This document shows positions 1 to 11,921 of a DNA stretch of 64,000 nucleotides, piece by piece (the first letter of the stretch is position 1; every line of letters begins with the position of its first letter). Source of the stretch: Cydia pomonella. Its lineage: Eukaryota > Arthropoda > Insecta > Lepidoptera > Tortricidae. A program made the position numbers and the translations under genes. The notes below the pieces were generated by a model that was given only the letters and a program-made list of their open reading frames with translations, was not told where the DNA came from and ran no database searches. The DNA lies in NCBI RefSeq assembly GCF_033807575.1, contig NC_084724.1:11151228-11215227 (forward strand), read 5' to 3'.

Positions 1-573
1 GAACTTATCGTTATCGTATTTCATTCTTCGAATCGAACCGTAGGTCCCATTTTCCAAATAATAATTCGGTCAATGTTTTTCGCGGCCAATTAAGTCGTTT
101 TATTTTGTTACTTCATTTACTTACCCGTAGCACGCCACATTATGCATATATATTATACATGCAAGCTTCGTGTTATTAACGTCGTCCACCTCATTTGCAT
201 ATACATGCATACTCCCGATGTTCGTACTTACCTGAAACAGAAACGGTGTTTGAATATGTTATGAATACAAAGTTTTACGAAGTTTCCGTATTGCTCGGAG
301 TATTGTAAGGTTCTTTTGACACCTATTTTCATACAAAATGAAGCAGGGAAGCAAAACTAGCGCCATTTTTATGTCATCAGTTTATTATGCAAGATGCATA
401 TAGAATGCAAGTAGCTTGGAATAATCTGTGACTTCAACCTTCGAAATATACATTTTTAGTGATTCTAAACAAAATATGAAGCGCAGAATGTTCAAACAAA
501 CTAAACAGTGCTTGTGTTAGTATATTAGTAGTAGTTAGTTTTTTTCCTATGCATATTTCAATTACTTAATCTA
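1..573. other. AT-rich intergenic DNA, no gene seen
   Basis: There is no open frame with protein-like composition and no splice pattern that I could build into an exon on either strand. Nothing in it matches the repeat families seen elsewhere in the window. Confidence 0.5.
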
Positions 574-719
574 TTACCCCCTTATTCATAAACGTGTACT
601 AAAGTTACGATGCCGCTGATCATCGTTTGTCCTTTTCCGACGTATCGGTATGATGGAAAGGGACAAACGATGATCAGCGGCATCGTAACTTTAGTACACG
701 TTTATGAATAAGAGGGTTA
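574..719. mobile_element. Fold-back MITE with near-perfect ~55-bp arms
   Basis: The left arm runs from TTACCCCCTTATTC through a stretch containing GATGCCGCTGATCATCG. It is repeated in reverse complement on the right, ending GAATAAGAGGGTTAA. Only a short unpaired loop near position 650 separates the arms. TTA(A) at both outer ends could be the target-site duplication. It is non-coding and non-autonomous; the superfamily was not determined. Confidence 0.75.
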
Positions 720-1507
720 ATGTATAGTTGTAGTTAATTATGTAGTGTAAAAAGGCTCGAACTGTTTGAGTATTGTTGCACACCTGTTATTGGTGCATGA
801 ATATTATACGTTTCTAATATACTTATGTTACTTTACTAGCTTTGTTTGCGTACTGTTAGTGTGTGTTATAAAAAAAACATGTTTGCTGCACATACACAAA
901 ACAAAATTGTTATATTTTTTAATGTAAAATCTTCAAATTACCATTTTATTAATTATTGAACACAATGTCAGCTAACAGTTCACTTACATGCTATTTAGGA
1001 AAACATAAATTATCAAATATAATAAACATACATGCTAATGAATCAATGATTAGCATAACATTAAGGCACTTTGTTTTCATAACACATACTTGTACACTGT
1101 ATTTTTTTTAAACACCGTTAACTTAATAGTAAAAAATAAAATAAAATAAAATAAAAATAGCCTTTATTCTACCATAATTAGTTTTTTTTTTTTACATTTC
1201 CTTTGCATGCATGATAATAGTTTTTAATAACACATTCCTTTGTATTGTATTTAAAATATACGTATTGTTTAACATATGTAAGATAGTAGTATTATTCATA
1301 AAATATTTATATACTACTAACGTTATTAGTAGTCGACTGGACATGTTCAATTAGAGAGAAACAACAACAACAATGACATTAGGATTTGGTATGGTTTAGT
1401 GCGCGTACAGTCAACCAAATTTGAATCATAGGCCACTATAGAACCTTGTCGCTTTAACTACTCTATACATACTACACACACATACATACATATATACATA
1501 TTTTATT
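720..1507. other. AT-rich spacer, no gene seen
   Basis: The stretch holds a short (TAAAA)n run near 1134-1157 and (CATA)n near 1475-1495 but no supported exon. The TAAAA run could be the tail of an old retroposon. Confidence 0.4.
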
Positions 1508-1775
1508 GACGACCGGTTTGGCCTAGTGGGTAGTGACCCTGCCTACGAAGCTGATGGTCCCGGGTTCAAATCCTGGTAAGGGCATGTATTCGTGTGATGA
1601 GCATGGATATTTGTTCCTGAGTCATGGGTGTTTTCTATGTATTTAAGTATTAATAAATATTTATATATAGTACCCTCAACACAAGCCTTATTGAGCTTAC
1701 TGTGGGATTTAGTCAATTTGTGTAATAATGTCCTATAATATTTATTTATTATTATTTATTATTTATTAATTATAT
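1508..1775 (+). mobile_element. tRNA-derived SINE, copy 1
   Basis: The 5' head has RNA polymerase III promoter-like boxes: a box A-like TGGCCTAGTGGG at 1519-1530 and a box B-like GGGTTCAAATCC at 1562-1573. A body containing CCTGAGTCATGGGTGTTTTC follows, then a 3' end of TATTTATT repeats. The same unit recurs at 3001-3287(-), 13365-13615(+), 26184-26455(-) and 38094-38370(+), with a tail fragment at 29355-29400(-). Because the copies are dispersed, I read this as a SINE family and not as a tRNA gene. Confidence 0.85.
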
Positions 1776-1841
1776 CATTAATTATTTGTATAGATTTAAT
1801 AACTACCAGTAATTTAATATTCATTTTAAATACTTAAATGA

Positions 1842-2150
1842 TTATCTTTTATTAATTATGGAAGTCGCATCTTTGGCGTAGGCCTCCCCCAGTGTTCTCC
1901 AAGTGTCTCTATCTTGAGCTAATCTTCTCCATACTCCATAATGTCTGCCCATCGTGTTTTTGGATGACCGTGCTTTCGTGTTGATTTTTCTTTTGGTGGG
2001 GTCCATTCTATGATTTTCCTTGTCCATCTATTATCTTTTATTCTACTAATATGTCCAGCCCAATTCCATTTCAATCTTCGTATTCTCTCTATGATGTCAG
2101 TTACTTTAGTTTTCTTTCTTATATAATCGTTTCTTACTCTATCTGATATT
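1842..2150 (-). mobile_element. 3' fragment of an RTE-like non-LTR retrotransposon
   Basis: The minus-strand frame ends in a peptide with WRRLAQDRDTWRTLGEAYA. This is the typical last segment of RTE-type reverse-transcriptase proteins, which reads RW..D......W...A.DR..W..L..A. Upstream frames on minus near 2050-2150 continue the similarity with breaks. Only the C-terminal end survives, as in a 5'-truncated insertion. The related tails at 45838-45968 and 63150-63281 lie on the plus strand. Confidence 0.7.
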
Positions 2151-2715
2151 TTAATAAAAAAAAAAAAAACTTAATAGTACATAAGTACGTTTAGATAGTA
2201 GCATATGTATAAAAAGACATACTAAACAGTAATCAGGTAAACAGGCCCTAAGGCAAGTGGACATGCTTGTAAGGGCCTTATGAGATAAAAATAAATGATT
2301 GTTTATCTCCAAAATGGAGTAAATTACATGACAGATATCTTTGAGAAGGTTACTAATTGCAGTTCAGGTATGCAACCATAAAAAAACGGACTTTAAAAAA
2401 AAAACATTGTATATGTACCGGCTTAATATAACTTTGTTAAAATCGTTTTCCTTATCAGGATTTGCAATCAGACATTGAAAAAGAAGTCTGTTGACTTTTT
2501 TCTGGGATTACACAAGTGTTTACAAGTGCAAGAAACATCTGCGGCAAATCAAATAAAGATATCATTTAAAAACATGTTTTTAAATTTAATCTAGTTGCTT
2601 CTTTATATCACATCATTAGTTTGAAATCCCATTGCCTTATTTTATAAATTATAAATAATAATAATAAATAAAAAATAAAAATTAAATTAAAATAAAATAA
2701 AATTGAATACCGTTT
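2150..2715. other. AT-rich spacer, no gene seen
   Basis: There is no supported exon here. An A/T-rich simple stretch near 2640-2705 precedes the next repeat. Confidence 0.4.
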
Positions 2716-2717
2716 TA

Positions 2718-2996
2718 TTAGGCAGGCGTCCGGTTTTTTATCCCATACCCCAGTATTTAGTCCATCGCTTTCACCCAATAGCCCAGTTCATTTTTAGATT
2801 CCATCAACTCTCAAATAGTCCTTACACCCTGGCGGGTGCTGCCTCTGCGTGCGTCCCATGACACGGGCAAGGGCAACATCCGCTAGGTGTACCCCTTACA
2901 TTTCATTAAAGTGTCAAAAGGGCCTCTACGTGTTGGCTTCGGCTCCGCGCACGCCTCCCAAAGGTCCGTAACACCATTGTTCCGTGATGGGAAAGA
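2718..2996. repeat. Dispersed repeat also present inside 29050-29335
   Basis: The GTGTTGGCTTCGGC... segment at about 2930, together with the neighbouring cattle of motifs such as ACCGGGG-like and CCCAATAGCCC, recurs in inverse orientation at 29050-29335. The repeat is non-coding. Its family was not identified. Confidence 0.55.
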
Positions 2997-3000
2997 CATA

Positions 3001-3287
3001 CAAATAATAAATATTATAAGACATTATTACACAAATTGACTCAGTCAACTTTTACAACGGTATATAAAATATATACTTAGACAACGATATATATAATATA
3101 TAAATATTTATAAATACTTAAATACATAGAAAACACCCATGACTCAGGAACAAATATAATATAAAGAAATTCTATTCTATTCTATTCCATGTTCATCACA
3201 CGAATAAATGCCCTTAACAGGATTTGAACCCGGGACCATCGGCTTCATATGCAGGGTCACTACCCACTAGGCCAGACCGGTCGTCAA
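3001..3287 (-). mobile_element. tRNA-derived SINE, copy 2
   Basis: This is the reverse complement of the SINE at 1508. The head, with box B and box A motifs, lies at 3219-3287 and the tail near 3001. It carries a small (TTCTA)n expansion at about 3170-3188 in the body that other copies lack. Confidence 0.85.
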
Positions 3288-3547
3288 ATTATAAAGCTAT
3301 CTTCAATTACAATTTTACGAAACCGCGTTTGGCGTCAGGTATCTTGATTTATCTCAGCAATTACAAAACTCATTGTTTAAAACACTGGTTATTCATGGCA
3401 TCAACTTTATTTCTGTAGATCCCATTACACGATTGATTAACTTTTAGGTCACAAATCCTTTCTACGATAAGTACAAAAGCTCAATAGCTCTTGTTCAAAA
3501 AAAAATCTTACGAGCCATGCATTTCAGATGTTGCCGTTCGCGTTTAA

Positions 3548-4020
3548 GTTATTATTTTATTTTATTTTATTTTATTTTATTACAAGGAGATAAAACAGAA
3601 GCATACAAGTCAAGAACAACATAGACAGTGTATACGTAACTAGTACAGTATAGATTATGATGATTCCTTAGACATATCTCACTGAGAACATAAGTGGTAT
3701 CAGAATGTAAACCTAGCAACATGCAAACTCTAATTTAACTATTTCCGCTACAAAATCTATATGCATTTACAACGAATCCTACTTCTTATTGTTTTATTTT
3801 GTACAATTTTGTCACAGCAGCCTTGAATGAGGCACGGGAGCATGAGAATAAATCTACATTCGAAAGTAACTTGTTGTGGTGGTCGCAAATTCTGTGTATA
3901 GGAGCCCGTTTGCCTGAGTTGGAACGCGTAATCGGTAAGCTAAATAAGTGTTTGGACCTGGTCAACTTCTGCGGAGTGCGGAACTGTAAGGCTGCGAGGA
4001 GCTGCGGGCAAGTTACCACC
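3548..4020 (-). mobile_element. 5'-truncated LINE tail, reading leftwards
   Basis: The minus-strand frame at 4019-3786 gives a reverse-transcriptase C-terminal pattern (TCPQLLAALQFRTPQ, RSNSGKRAPIHRICD, VDLFSCSR). This is the end of the ORF2 protein in several insect LINE families. The copy ends in a (TTTTA)n tract at 3548-3583, which is a TAAAA tail on the minus strand. Its broken 5' end abuts the oppositely oriented LINE fragment at about 4020. Confidence 0.65.
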
Positions 4021-4360
4021 AGCTTCTCGATAAGTACAAATTACTCAACTTACAAAGCCGACGCCTCCTTCTGGACGCGATGGTTCTATATAACCTCTGC
4101 AATAACAAATTCGACTGTCCCAGCCTGACCGAGGCAATTTGCTACCGTGTACCGACGCGGGCTCGGCAGCGCGCTGTTCGCAAGCACCAGCTGTTTGCGG
4201 ACTCGCGTTGCCGCACCCATGCTGGAGAACGTGATCCCCTATACAGGCTGGTTGAATGTAACAATTTGTATTTTAATGAAATTGACATTTTCAAGATATC
4301 TGACAATGTGTATAAGAAGAATGAGATTCAGTTGCTTCAAACAAAACATTACTAAAAGTC
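4021..4360 (+). mobile_element. Second LINE tail, reading rightwards
   Basis: The plus-strand frame from 4021 reads SLQSRRLLLDAMVLYNLC, then further on CRTHAGERDPLYRLVE, and stops at 4355. The motif order (RRL.LD...LY.LC, then a basic block, then a short hydrophobic end) is again that of a LINE reverse-transcriptase C-terminus. Only about 110 codons remain and no RT catalytic motif is left. It joins the minus-strand fragment tail-out at about 4020. Confidence 0.6.
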
Positions 4361-5896
4361 GCCCCGGTAGACCTTGCCGTTTTTACTCGCTCCTTAAAAT
4401 GTATCTATACAAAACTACTTCTGCTAACACGATAATTAATTTGTTACTGTATCTATAAACCTGTGTTGTAACCGTAGCTGTGTTAATTTTAGTTTTATAT
4501 CCTTTATATTGTTACCTAGCGCTATATATTGTAGATTTATCAGTAGGTAATCTAGTAAGCTGTGGACGATGTTGTTGGTCTCACACTTCATTATTCTTTG
4601 TATTTTAATTTTGTGTCTAAACCTGGAAAAAAAAAAAAATATAGCAGAGCAAATTGTATCAAAGATGCCTCTTAAAAAAATATGCAAATGGGATTCAAGC
4701 CTCTAAATTTTCCATGTAGATTAATTTAAACACGCACTTCAATTTTGAAGTTGTGATTTTTAATATTGATGATAATTAGGAACCCTATGAGCCGTATTGG
4801 TTATTAAGAAAATTAACTTTCTAAGCAAGGTCCTAGGATACATTTTGCGGACTCTTTAAGGTTTGATAAGCATTTACTGTGATGACCTTACTAAGAATCA
4901 TATAATGAACGTCAAATTAATAAATCCAAAGAAAACGCGTTAGTCAGCTCAGGCCATTAAAATACGGACGTGTATGGCATACATGATGGATGAGACGTCA
5001 CACTGATTTATATGACAGCTTCCAGATACGCTTTTCAAGTAATAATTTTTTAAAGAAATTTGGTTGAGATATTTTGGAGGGATTTATGCCTAAATTTGTG
5101 TCCATCATAATCTATTCAAATTTTAGAACGATAAAGTGGGTTTGCACGGCCTTTAAAAATACACTAAAATGTTCCATGACTTGCGAGTTATTTGTAATTT
5201 TAACATATTCCCACAAACATGAGTCGTATGGTATGGTATATAAAAAAGTAACGTAGACAGCAGCCGTCGAGTAAGGTTCATTTAGGCAGTGCGAAACCTG
5301 ACTGATTGTGCGTATTTGATTAATCGATTAAATTAGTTGTACCTCAGTAGACATAAATGTAATGAGGCTCTTACGTAAGTTGTCTCATCTTTTATCTGAG
5401 ACTTTAGGATAAATACAGCGGGTATTTTTGATACAACTGCATAATCAAATGTTAGTTATATATATATAGGCTTTAATGAAATTTCATACGTTTTATAAAA
5501 AATGGACGACTTTTATTTTTCAATTTCTTAATTCAGCAAGCAATGTATCACTACTTTGTTTTAACTAAAAATGTCGCATTAATGATGCGACGTCACAATT
5601 GTCATAAGTGACTATGATGTACGAAATACATTGCCGCTCGAAAAATATTCAAACATGTAGTTGAGACTTAAGTTTTTAAAAAATGTCTCAGAATTGTTTT
5701 ATATAGGTAGCACTAAAACCTTCGTCTAATTTAAATTTGATATAACCATCAAAAATATATCTGCGGGATGCTTTAAGTATGCCAAGACGGTGTCAGATTG
5801 TTCAGGTAACTAGTTTTAGTGTAAGGACCTGAGTTTTTATAGAGGAACTCTTAAACAAATCCTTGGTGACTACCAATGTGGGTTTCGTCGTAATCA
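4361..5896. other. AT-rich intergenic DNA, no gene seen
   Basis: Short open frames (for example 5074-5256) have no domain-like features and no splice context that I can defend. I see no structured repeat here. Confidence 0.4.
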
Positions 5897-6026
5897 GGGG
5901 GCCTACCGCGAAAATCGAAGTTCGTCAATTGCGGGATTTTTCTCTGTCACTCTAATTACGTCTTAGTGAGAGTAAAAGAGAAAAATCCCCGCAATTGGCG
6001 AATTTCGGTTTTCGCGGTAGGCCCCC
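5897..6026. mobile_element. Fold-back MITE (GGGGGCCTACCGCG arms)
   Basis: The element begins GGGGGCCTACCGCGAAAA and ends with its inverted copy TTTTCGCGGTAGGCCCCC. The arms continue inward through GCAATTG and ATTTTTCTCT, around a short loop near 5958. It is about 130 bp and non-coding. Confidence 0.75.
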
Positions 6027-6084
6027 AGAGCACAGTTGACCACTCGGTCGCACAACTCTCCTCCTCAAACAACTCATGGAGGAA

Positions 6085-6245
6085 CACTTTCTCCGTGGAC
6101 TTTGCCAAAGCCTTTAATAATATATGAGTCAAAATAGGTGATGAGTTTAACGTCATCACTGGATTTAAACAAGGGATGCTATCGCTCTTTAACCTGGCAA
6201 TCGTCATTAGAAAAGTACTGGAGGGAGAAGTCAGGTCTTTGCGAG
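6085..6245 (+). pseudogene. Decayed reverse-transcriptase fragment
   Basis: The plus-strand translation contains SVDFAKAFNN, a stop, and then GDEFNVITGFKQGMLSLFN. These resemble the VDF.KAFD and TGLKQGD..SP.LFN blocks of RTE-type reverse transcriptases, which are motifs from the palm domain. The fragment is short and interrupted by a stop, and it lacks the YxDD motif. It starts immediately after the fold-back element at 5897-6026. Confidence 0.6.
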
Positions 6246-6480
6246 ACGTTTAGATAAGATTTTTCATTGGTTACATTCTAAACCATACGTTAGAAATGTA
6301 AGCCTGGCGCTGAATACGAAATTAGATGTCGTTCCCGAAGAATGAAAAGAATCGCACTCGTAGAATAACAGCGAGGTATATTCGGATTACAAAACATAAT
6401 ATTAATATCATACCGAACTCAGCGCGAAATGAGCGAGCTCTTTTTATGCTTTACTGTATTTTTGCAGGTCAGGTACTGTA

Positions 6481-6656
6481 CCCCTAGTGTAAATTTATTC
6501 GATAGCGAAACGTGACGTACGCGTTTGCGTTAAGTCTCATTTTGTATGGGATTTTGAGTTTCCAAAACGTCCCGCTTGGCGCGCTGTTTCTAAATCCCAT
6601 ACAAAATGAGACTAAACACGCGTACGTCACGTCACAAAATAAATGTACACTAGGGG
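6481..6656. mobile_element. Fold-back MITE, CCCCTAGTGTA family, copy 1
   Basis: The ends are CCCCTAGTGTA and TACACTAGGGG. Internal arms around GACGTACGCG and TCTCATTTTGTATGGGATTT pair with inverted copies. A second copy lies at 8854-9019. Confidence 0.8.
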
Positions 6657-6874
6657 TTCTGATGTACGAATGTGATATCGTATGACTCATCGTCAAAGTT
6701 TATAATCATTTACTGTAAATACATGTCAATGGTTAAGGGTGAAACTCTGTAATTTGATTACCGATAAAATTGCTACACCACCTTTAGGGTGGAATCACGT
6801 CCATCAGCATCGAGCCACATTTTATATATTTCTATTATTTTTTGCAAACACAATGGAAGGCCGAAAACATAGGT

Positions 6875-7010
6875 ATCTTCAACTTCAACTTCAACATTTA
6901 TTCAGCAAATAGGCCACAAGGGCAATTTTACACGTCAACATGGAATTTACATACAAACAAAAACAAGCACATCAACAATTAAGTATAAAATAATACAAAA
7001 AATAACTAAA
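6875..7010 (-). mobile_element. LINE 3' tail
   Basis: The stretch containing CAGCAAATAGGCCACAAGGG next to an A-rich plus-strand tract looks like a short 5'-truncated retroposon tail in minus orientation. No coding sequence remains. The assignment rests on general familiarity with lepidopteran repeats. Confidence 0.4.
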
Positions 7011-8853
7011 ATAATAATAATAAAAAAAAAAAAGATACAAAAAAAAATCTAAAATTATTTAGAGGTGTAAATATCTCTAAATATCAGAACTAAATGACTT
7101 TTATCAAATTATCCTTAGAGATGTATAGATCTCTCTAAGAGTCAAAATTCCGTATAATTAAAACATTCATTAGGATAAAAGAAACATACGAGAACCGAAT
7201 GAGGTGTCTCACTGTAATTATATACTTCATACTAACGAGCGGTTTTTTCATATATAAGATGCTGCTCAATGCTGATTCCACCCTTAAAATGTATCAACAG
7301 CTCGATGTTAGTGTTCATGATAGATGACAGTCATCAATATTATAGAAGTATTTCCCAATTTCTCATTAATCTGCAAATGGGTATACCCATTCACACATCG
7401 GTAAGTACTCAAGATTTGAAACCAATATACCTACATACTCAAACCACTTAAGCATGTCCCTGTGAAATAAGCGTTTTTGTACAAAACGCTAAAAATCCAC
7501 GAGTGATATATGTCAGCTCTCACCGACATAAGGTGTCGTTCACACGTTGAGAGCTCATATTGCATGCCGGTAATAACGATCGGTAAAGAGCGGCCTTTAT
7601 ATCTCGTTTTGTGGTCTTCGCTGAGAATTCTGAGCATTTTAAAAAGCGCCCGTATTTTTCTAGACGTTATTTAAGAAAATATTGCATGTAGATACGTATA
7701 TTGTACGTTTTATTTCCATAGTACTTAATAGTTGTATAAGTACTAAAATAATGTTAATGTTAAATAGTGTTGTTATGTTGTTAGATATAGCTTTTGCAAG
7801 TTTGATTTGTATACTTTTATGTATGAAGTTCATCAATTTTATTGGCTTGTAGTACCTACTTACCAAAAAATTGTCATAGATGGATTCGTACATACTTACA
7901 ACTATATGTAGTCAGCTACAGAGATAGTTGACCCCCCCTGCAAACTAATTTCTATGCAGGGGGTCAATTATGTTTACAGCTGACTGTAAACACAGCTGCA
8001 AAAGCGCATATAACCAGTTTATGAATGGAATTTTGCAGCTCGCTCTACATATACTTCAAATTCATTATCCTTCAGACTTCGCCAGCCGAGTAAAAAAGAA
8101 CAAATCGTCAATTGCAATTTCCAATCCTCAAACAGAAGGTAAATTCAAATCAAATAACCAGCCTGAGCGAGTTTCCACCGGTTTAAACCAGTCCAAAGCA
8201 GTTTAAACCGGTTTACGGCGAACGAACGTTGTCTACAATCTCATTTGACTAAGCAACGGCTTCTTCGAATCCATGTAGTTCGCGAACTTGTGAAGTGCCT
8301 CGTAAAAATTTGGATTAGCAAAGTTTTTGAGTTAAACATTTTGAATAAAGTTTAGGAGAGCCTTAATAAAATCTGGAGAACTTGTGCCTGCTTCGCTGAG
8401 GGTATTCTGAGCTAAGGCCTAAAATACAGATGACTGGCATTTTTCTTCGACTTTCACACAGATTTTGAAACCATTCTAGAATTTTATTTTATTTTTCATG
8501 CGGGCGCGATACCTAAAGCCATCCAACTGCGACACAAACTCGTACATCCATAGGTTATTCATCACAAGTAGCGTCATGTTTCGCAATTGTAAACTACGAG
8601 TAAGTATTACATATCTCACATGTGAACGCTGGCTGGCTGCCAAATATGCGATTGATTTAAAGTTTTGGCAATGTGCAGCTACAATGGGGATGATACCCCG
8701 ACCTATATTTACAGTATAATTCACTCATGAAGTCATGGCGGAAATTGTTGAGACTTAAAAAAGCCACTTTACAATTTTCTTGACAGAATCTACAAAATGT
8801 GGAGGAACTTTATTCAATTTAAAACAAAACTATGTAAGTAAACAACATCTGTA
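7011..8853. other. Intergenic DNA, no gene recognised
   Basis: The only structured item is a short inverted repeat at about 7930-7968 (GACCCCCCCTGCA ... TGCAGGGGGTC). Open frames of 60-80 codons on both strands (7431, 7660, 7970, 8476, 8498) have no recognisable domain, signal peptide or consistent splice sites. Confidence 0.4.
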
Positions 8854-9019
8854 CCCCTAGTGTAAATATATTTGATAGCATGACGTAACGTACGCGTTGA
8901 CGTTAAGTCTCATTTTGTATGGGATTTTGAGTTTCCAAAACGTCCCGCTTGGCGCGCTGTTTCTAAATCCGAGACGCGCGTACATCATGTCACGCTATCA
9001 AATAAATTTACACTAGGGG
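8854..9019. mobile_element. Fold-back MITE, CCCCTAGTGTA family, copy 2
   Basis: It has the same ends and the same core (TCTCATTTTGTATGGGATTT, AACGTCCCGCTTGGCGCGCT) as the copy at 6481-6656. It has lost part of one internal arm near 8975. Confidence 0.8.
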
Positions 9020-10004
9020 CTCTGATCGAAATTTTACCAGATGACCTACTTGTACTTCTATGCAAAAAATTTAAGTGAAGGTTACTCGTACTTTGACAGC
9101 GTACGTCATGACACCTATAGTTGTCCTTAGCGCTGTGGGCACGACTAGTAACGACGCCTTTAAAGGTTCTTGGCGTTCAAAGGGTTAAAGCTTATAAACA
9201 CGAATAAAATACAGAAGTAAAAGTATATGTAGTAGTATTTATTCGGTTAATTGAAATTATTTATTTCAGGCACAAGTTTCATGTAATATGTTTGTCGGAG
9301 CATGTCTCCTGAAAACCCTGAAGGACGTATTTCAGCGCTACAGTTCATACTTCATGGCTTTAGACGCCTATTCAAAATCGATTAGCAATGTTTTTACTTT
9401 TTTGTAACTAGATTAATTATGTTGTGAAGAGAGCAACGCCATCTATTGGCATTTTGAACTAAGACTACAGGTAGAAGGCATTGGAACGTCAAGGTGGCAG
9501 TTTTGTCGTTATATTGGTAGACTGGTCAATCAGGTTGGCCAACAGTGACTTTTAGGCGAGAGCAGTGGGGCTGGCATTCTGGATCGGACCGTGCTTAGAG
9601 ATCGGACGTTAGCCAACATTGTGCCAAATTCGCCACGTTCCTGAAGGATTATTTTGAAAGCCTATAGAATCCAGCGTTCTTTAACCGTTTTATTCTGAGT
9701 GTTATTGTGATTTCATAAGTGTCAACAGAAGTTTACTTTTGTGAAATAAAGATGTTAACGTTTTCATGTGATCCTTTGATTTGAATCTAATCGACTTCAA
9801 TCCAAAGAACGATTTGTTATTTTCAACATTTAGTACTAGAATATAGTAGGCACTAGTATGGTTAATTCATCCGAATGTTTATTTCATGCACTGCTGGCAT
9901 ACTAATTAAGCTGTGAAGTAATATATCGAGATACTGCGCCTCCCTGCCTTAGGCTATCCCTCCGCCATGTTTATATAAATAATCTCTAAAAGTTTGACTT
10001 ATTT
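9020..10004. other. Unassigned region, possibly old repeat
   Basis: There is no open frame of note. The stretch 9420-9770 (CAACGCCATCTATTGG, then a segment ending GTGAAATAAAGATG) has the feel of LTR or 3'-UTR sequence, but I found neither paired ends nor a second copy in this window. Confidence 0.3.
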
Positions 10005-10658
10005 CTAGTCTGCGTTGGTATCTGAGTCATCGCATGCACCATCGCGTACGTAAGGGTCTCGAGGGATGGCACACATTCTTCTGGAAATAAAATATATGAA
10101 GGTGTAATGGTAAATGGGTAAAAAGAACATAGTTTAATTTGCACCATTCCATAAAGTGTTATTCTACTCCGGTGTCCAAGTAAACTAGGCAGTGTGATGA
10201 GCTTTCGAAAACTACAATAATATGAAAGCTTTAATTGAGATTGCTGGGATTTGAGTTTTCGCAGCTGTATGCAGGTTTCCTTACTGTTATTGACCGCCAA
10301 ATTCAGAGATGAGTATAAGTTACATATTGAACTTACGCCCTTCTGTTTCAAAGTACACTCTCTGCGGCTAATGGAAAGCATTAATTCTCTTAACATTAAA
10401 TCTAGGCCTTTCTTTACGCAGCTCGCCACAGACTTTAGGCGTTTCAAAGTTGTCCAGATCAGATAGTTCCCCTTTATGATATAGATACAATATGCTTGTT
10501 TATGCCTACACAGATATCGGGTATGTAACAGAAATATTGTTTTTTCAAAGTAGCGGATTCTCACGTGGAGTAACTGCTGTAAGTGCCGCCGCAGACAGGT
10601 CTACAAATACTCTCGGTTTCGGCACATGCGAACAACTCAACTGCTGGTTTAAGCTGGC
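10005..10658 (-). CDS. Diverged Kazal-like gene, last two exons (partial)
   Basis: On the minus strand, an exon 10658-10565 (acceptor TTTCAG, donor GTGAGA) and a final exon 10080-10005 (acceptor TTTCCAG, stop TAG) join in one frame. The phase pattern, in at phase 1 and out at phase 2, matches every plus-strand Kazal gene in this window. The product reads ...FACAETESICRPVCGGTYSSYST, then ends RMC..., DPYVRDGACDD, which resembles DPYWKDGSCDG of the gene at 24133. The fourth Kazal cysteine is Ser (TCC where relatives have TGC), and the spacing between the first cysteines differs. No signal peptide lies in the visible exons and I could not find exon 1. An exon-like stretch in the intron at 10330-10466 is unexplained. 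It could be a diverged functional gene or a decaying copy. Confidence 0.5.
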
Positions 10659-11479
10659 CTGAAATAACGAAATCGTTTTACACAAATCGATCTACTTAGA
10701 TAAGGATAAATCACTTTACATATAAGTAGTTACCCATATAGATCGGTAAGAATAGAATAACAATATTAAATATTCATTCTCTTCTCATCTCTCATTCTGA
10801 AACGGCACTTTTGCAGGCGGTGAACCTATCAATTGAGCCAGCCATATCGTTAATATTTTATATTCTTTTAAAATTAATTTACCAAGAAAGATTCTCATCA
10901 TTAAATTCGCCAATGAAATTTTTCATTATCATTATTACACACACATGCACATGGCACATTAACACAAGATTGTTTTTTGTCGAAGAAACACAATGAATGC
11001 AGTTGATGTAGGTATTGTTATCGCTAGTTGTGTGGACTCATACTTCATACTTTTCAAGACAGGCTTGCGCTCAGAGGCTTTGCTCGCAGAATATTCTTCC
11101 TCTTACAATAGAGTCTGTTCGAAAAGAGAAGACTCGTGGAAGGTATTGGGCCCCATACATTCCACGACTCTTCTTTTTCCGCACAGACTCTTATAGCGAT
11201 GCAAGTTATTTTAAGGTGAAATTTTTTACCTCTTAGGCTGTCCTCTTGTAAGATGACTACATTTCATCATAGTTACATACATCTGTACAGTACGTGGCTG
11301 TGTTCAGCATGACCTTGACGCGTAAAGAAGTAAATGCATCTGTCATCGGAGAATAATATATGATGTTGTTGATAATATAGATGTCAACACAATGGAAAAA
11401 TCAACGATGATTAACTCTGGCCAACGTCCAACTTTTTAAAGTGTAGATGTCGCTAGCGACGTTGTCACAGTTACAATGG

Positions 11480-11650
11480 CTAAATTAGCGTTAAATGATG
11501 GATGGTCAGACAGCGGAATTGGTAACGCGTTGGACCGGCAGTTCAAAGATGTTCGAGTCCCACGTTGGCCAGAGTTGGTCATCGTTAGTTTTTTCATTGT
11601 GATTGACATGTGCATATACAATTCATAGATTGTAGTGTAGTGCATCCCAC
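11480..11650 (+). mobile_element. tRNA-like SINE of a second family
   Basis: The head has a box A-like GGAATTGGTAACGCG and a box B-like GATGTTCGAGTCCCAC at about 11562-11577, 60 bp apart. A non-tRNA body follows. No acceptor-stem pairing is visible, so this is a tRNA-derived retroposon head and not a tRNA gene. Confidence 0.5.
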
Positions 11651-11921
11651 AAAAAAAAGGAAATATATTAACATTTATGAAGATAATACGTTTGATTTTT
11701 CTCTGACGAAAGTCACCGTGTTTTTCTATGTTGTTTATGATTATGAAATGTTTGTTTGGCTATTATTAGATTTTAATAAATATAATTAAATTCATATTGA
11801 ACCATGTTTTTATTTTAAATGAATAATATGCACGGTATGAAATTACAATACTTCTTTCTAGAAGTCATTGACGTCGTATTATTTAAATGTTGCCTTGTTT
11901 ATCCAGTATTGTATTAAGTCC

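Noticed and set aside
1508..1580. tRNA gene candidate (box A and box B present)
   Set aside because: The same head with the same body and tail occurs five times in the window, and no acceptor-stem pairing is visible. It is a SINE.
9986..10564. 192-codon open frame on the minus strand
   Set aside because: The frame runs through an intron and through the last Kazal exon in a different reading frame. Splice sites and similarity favour the two-exon Kazal model.
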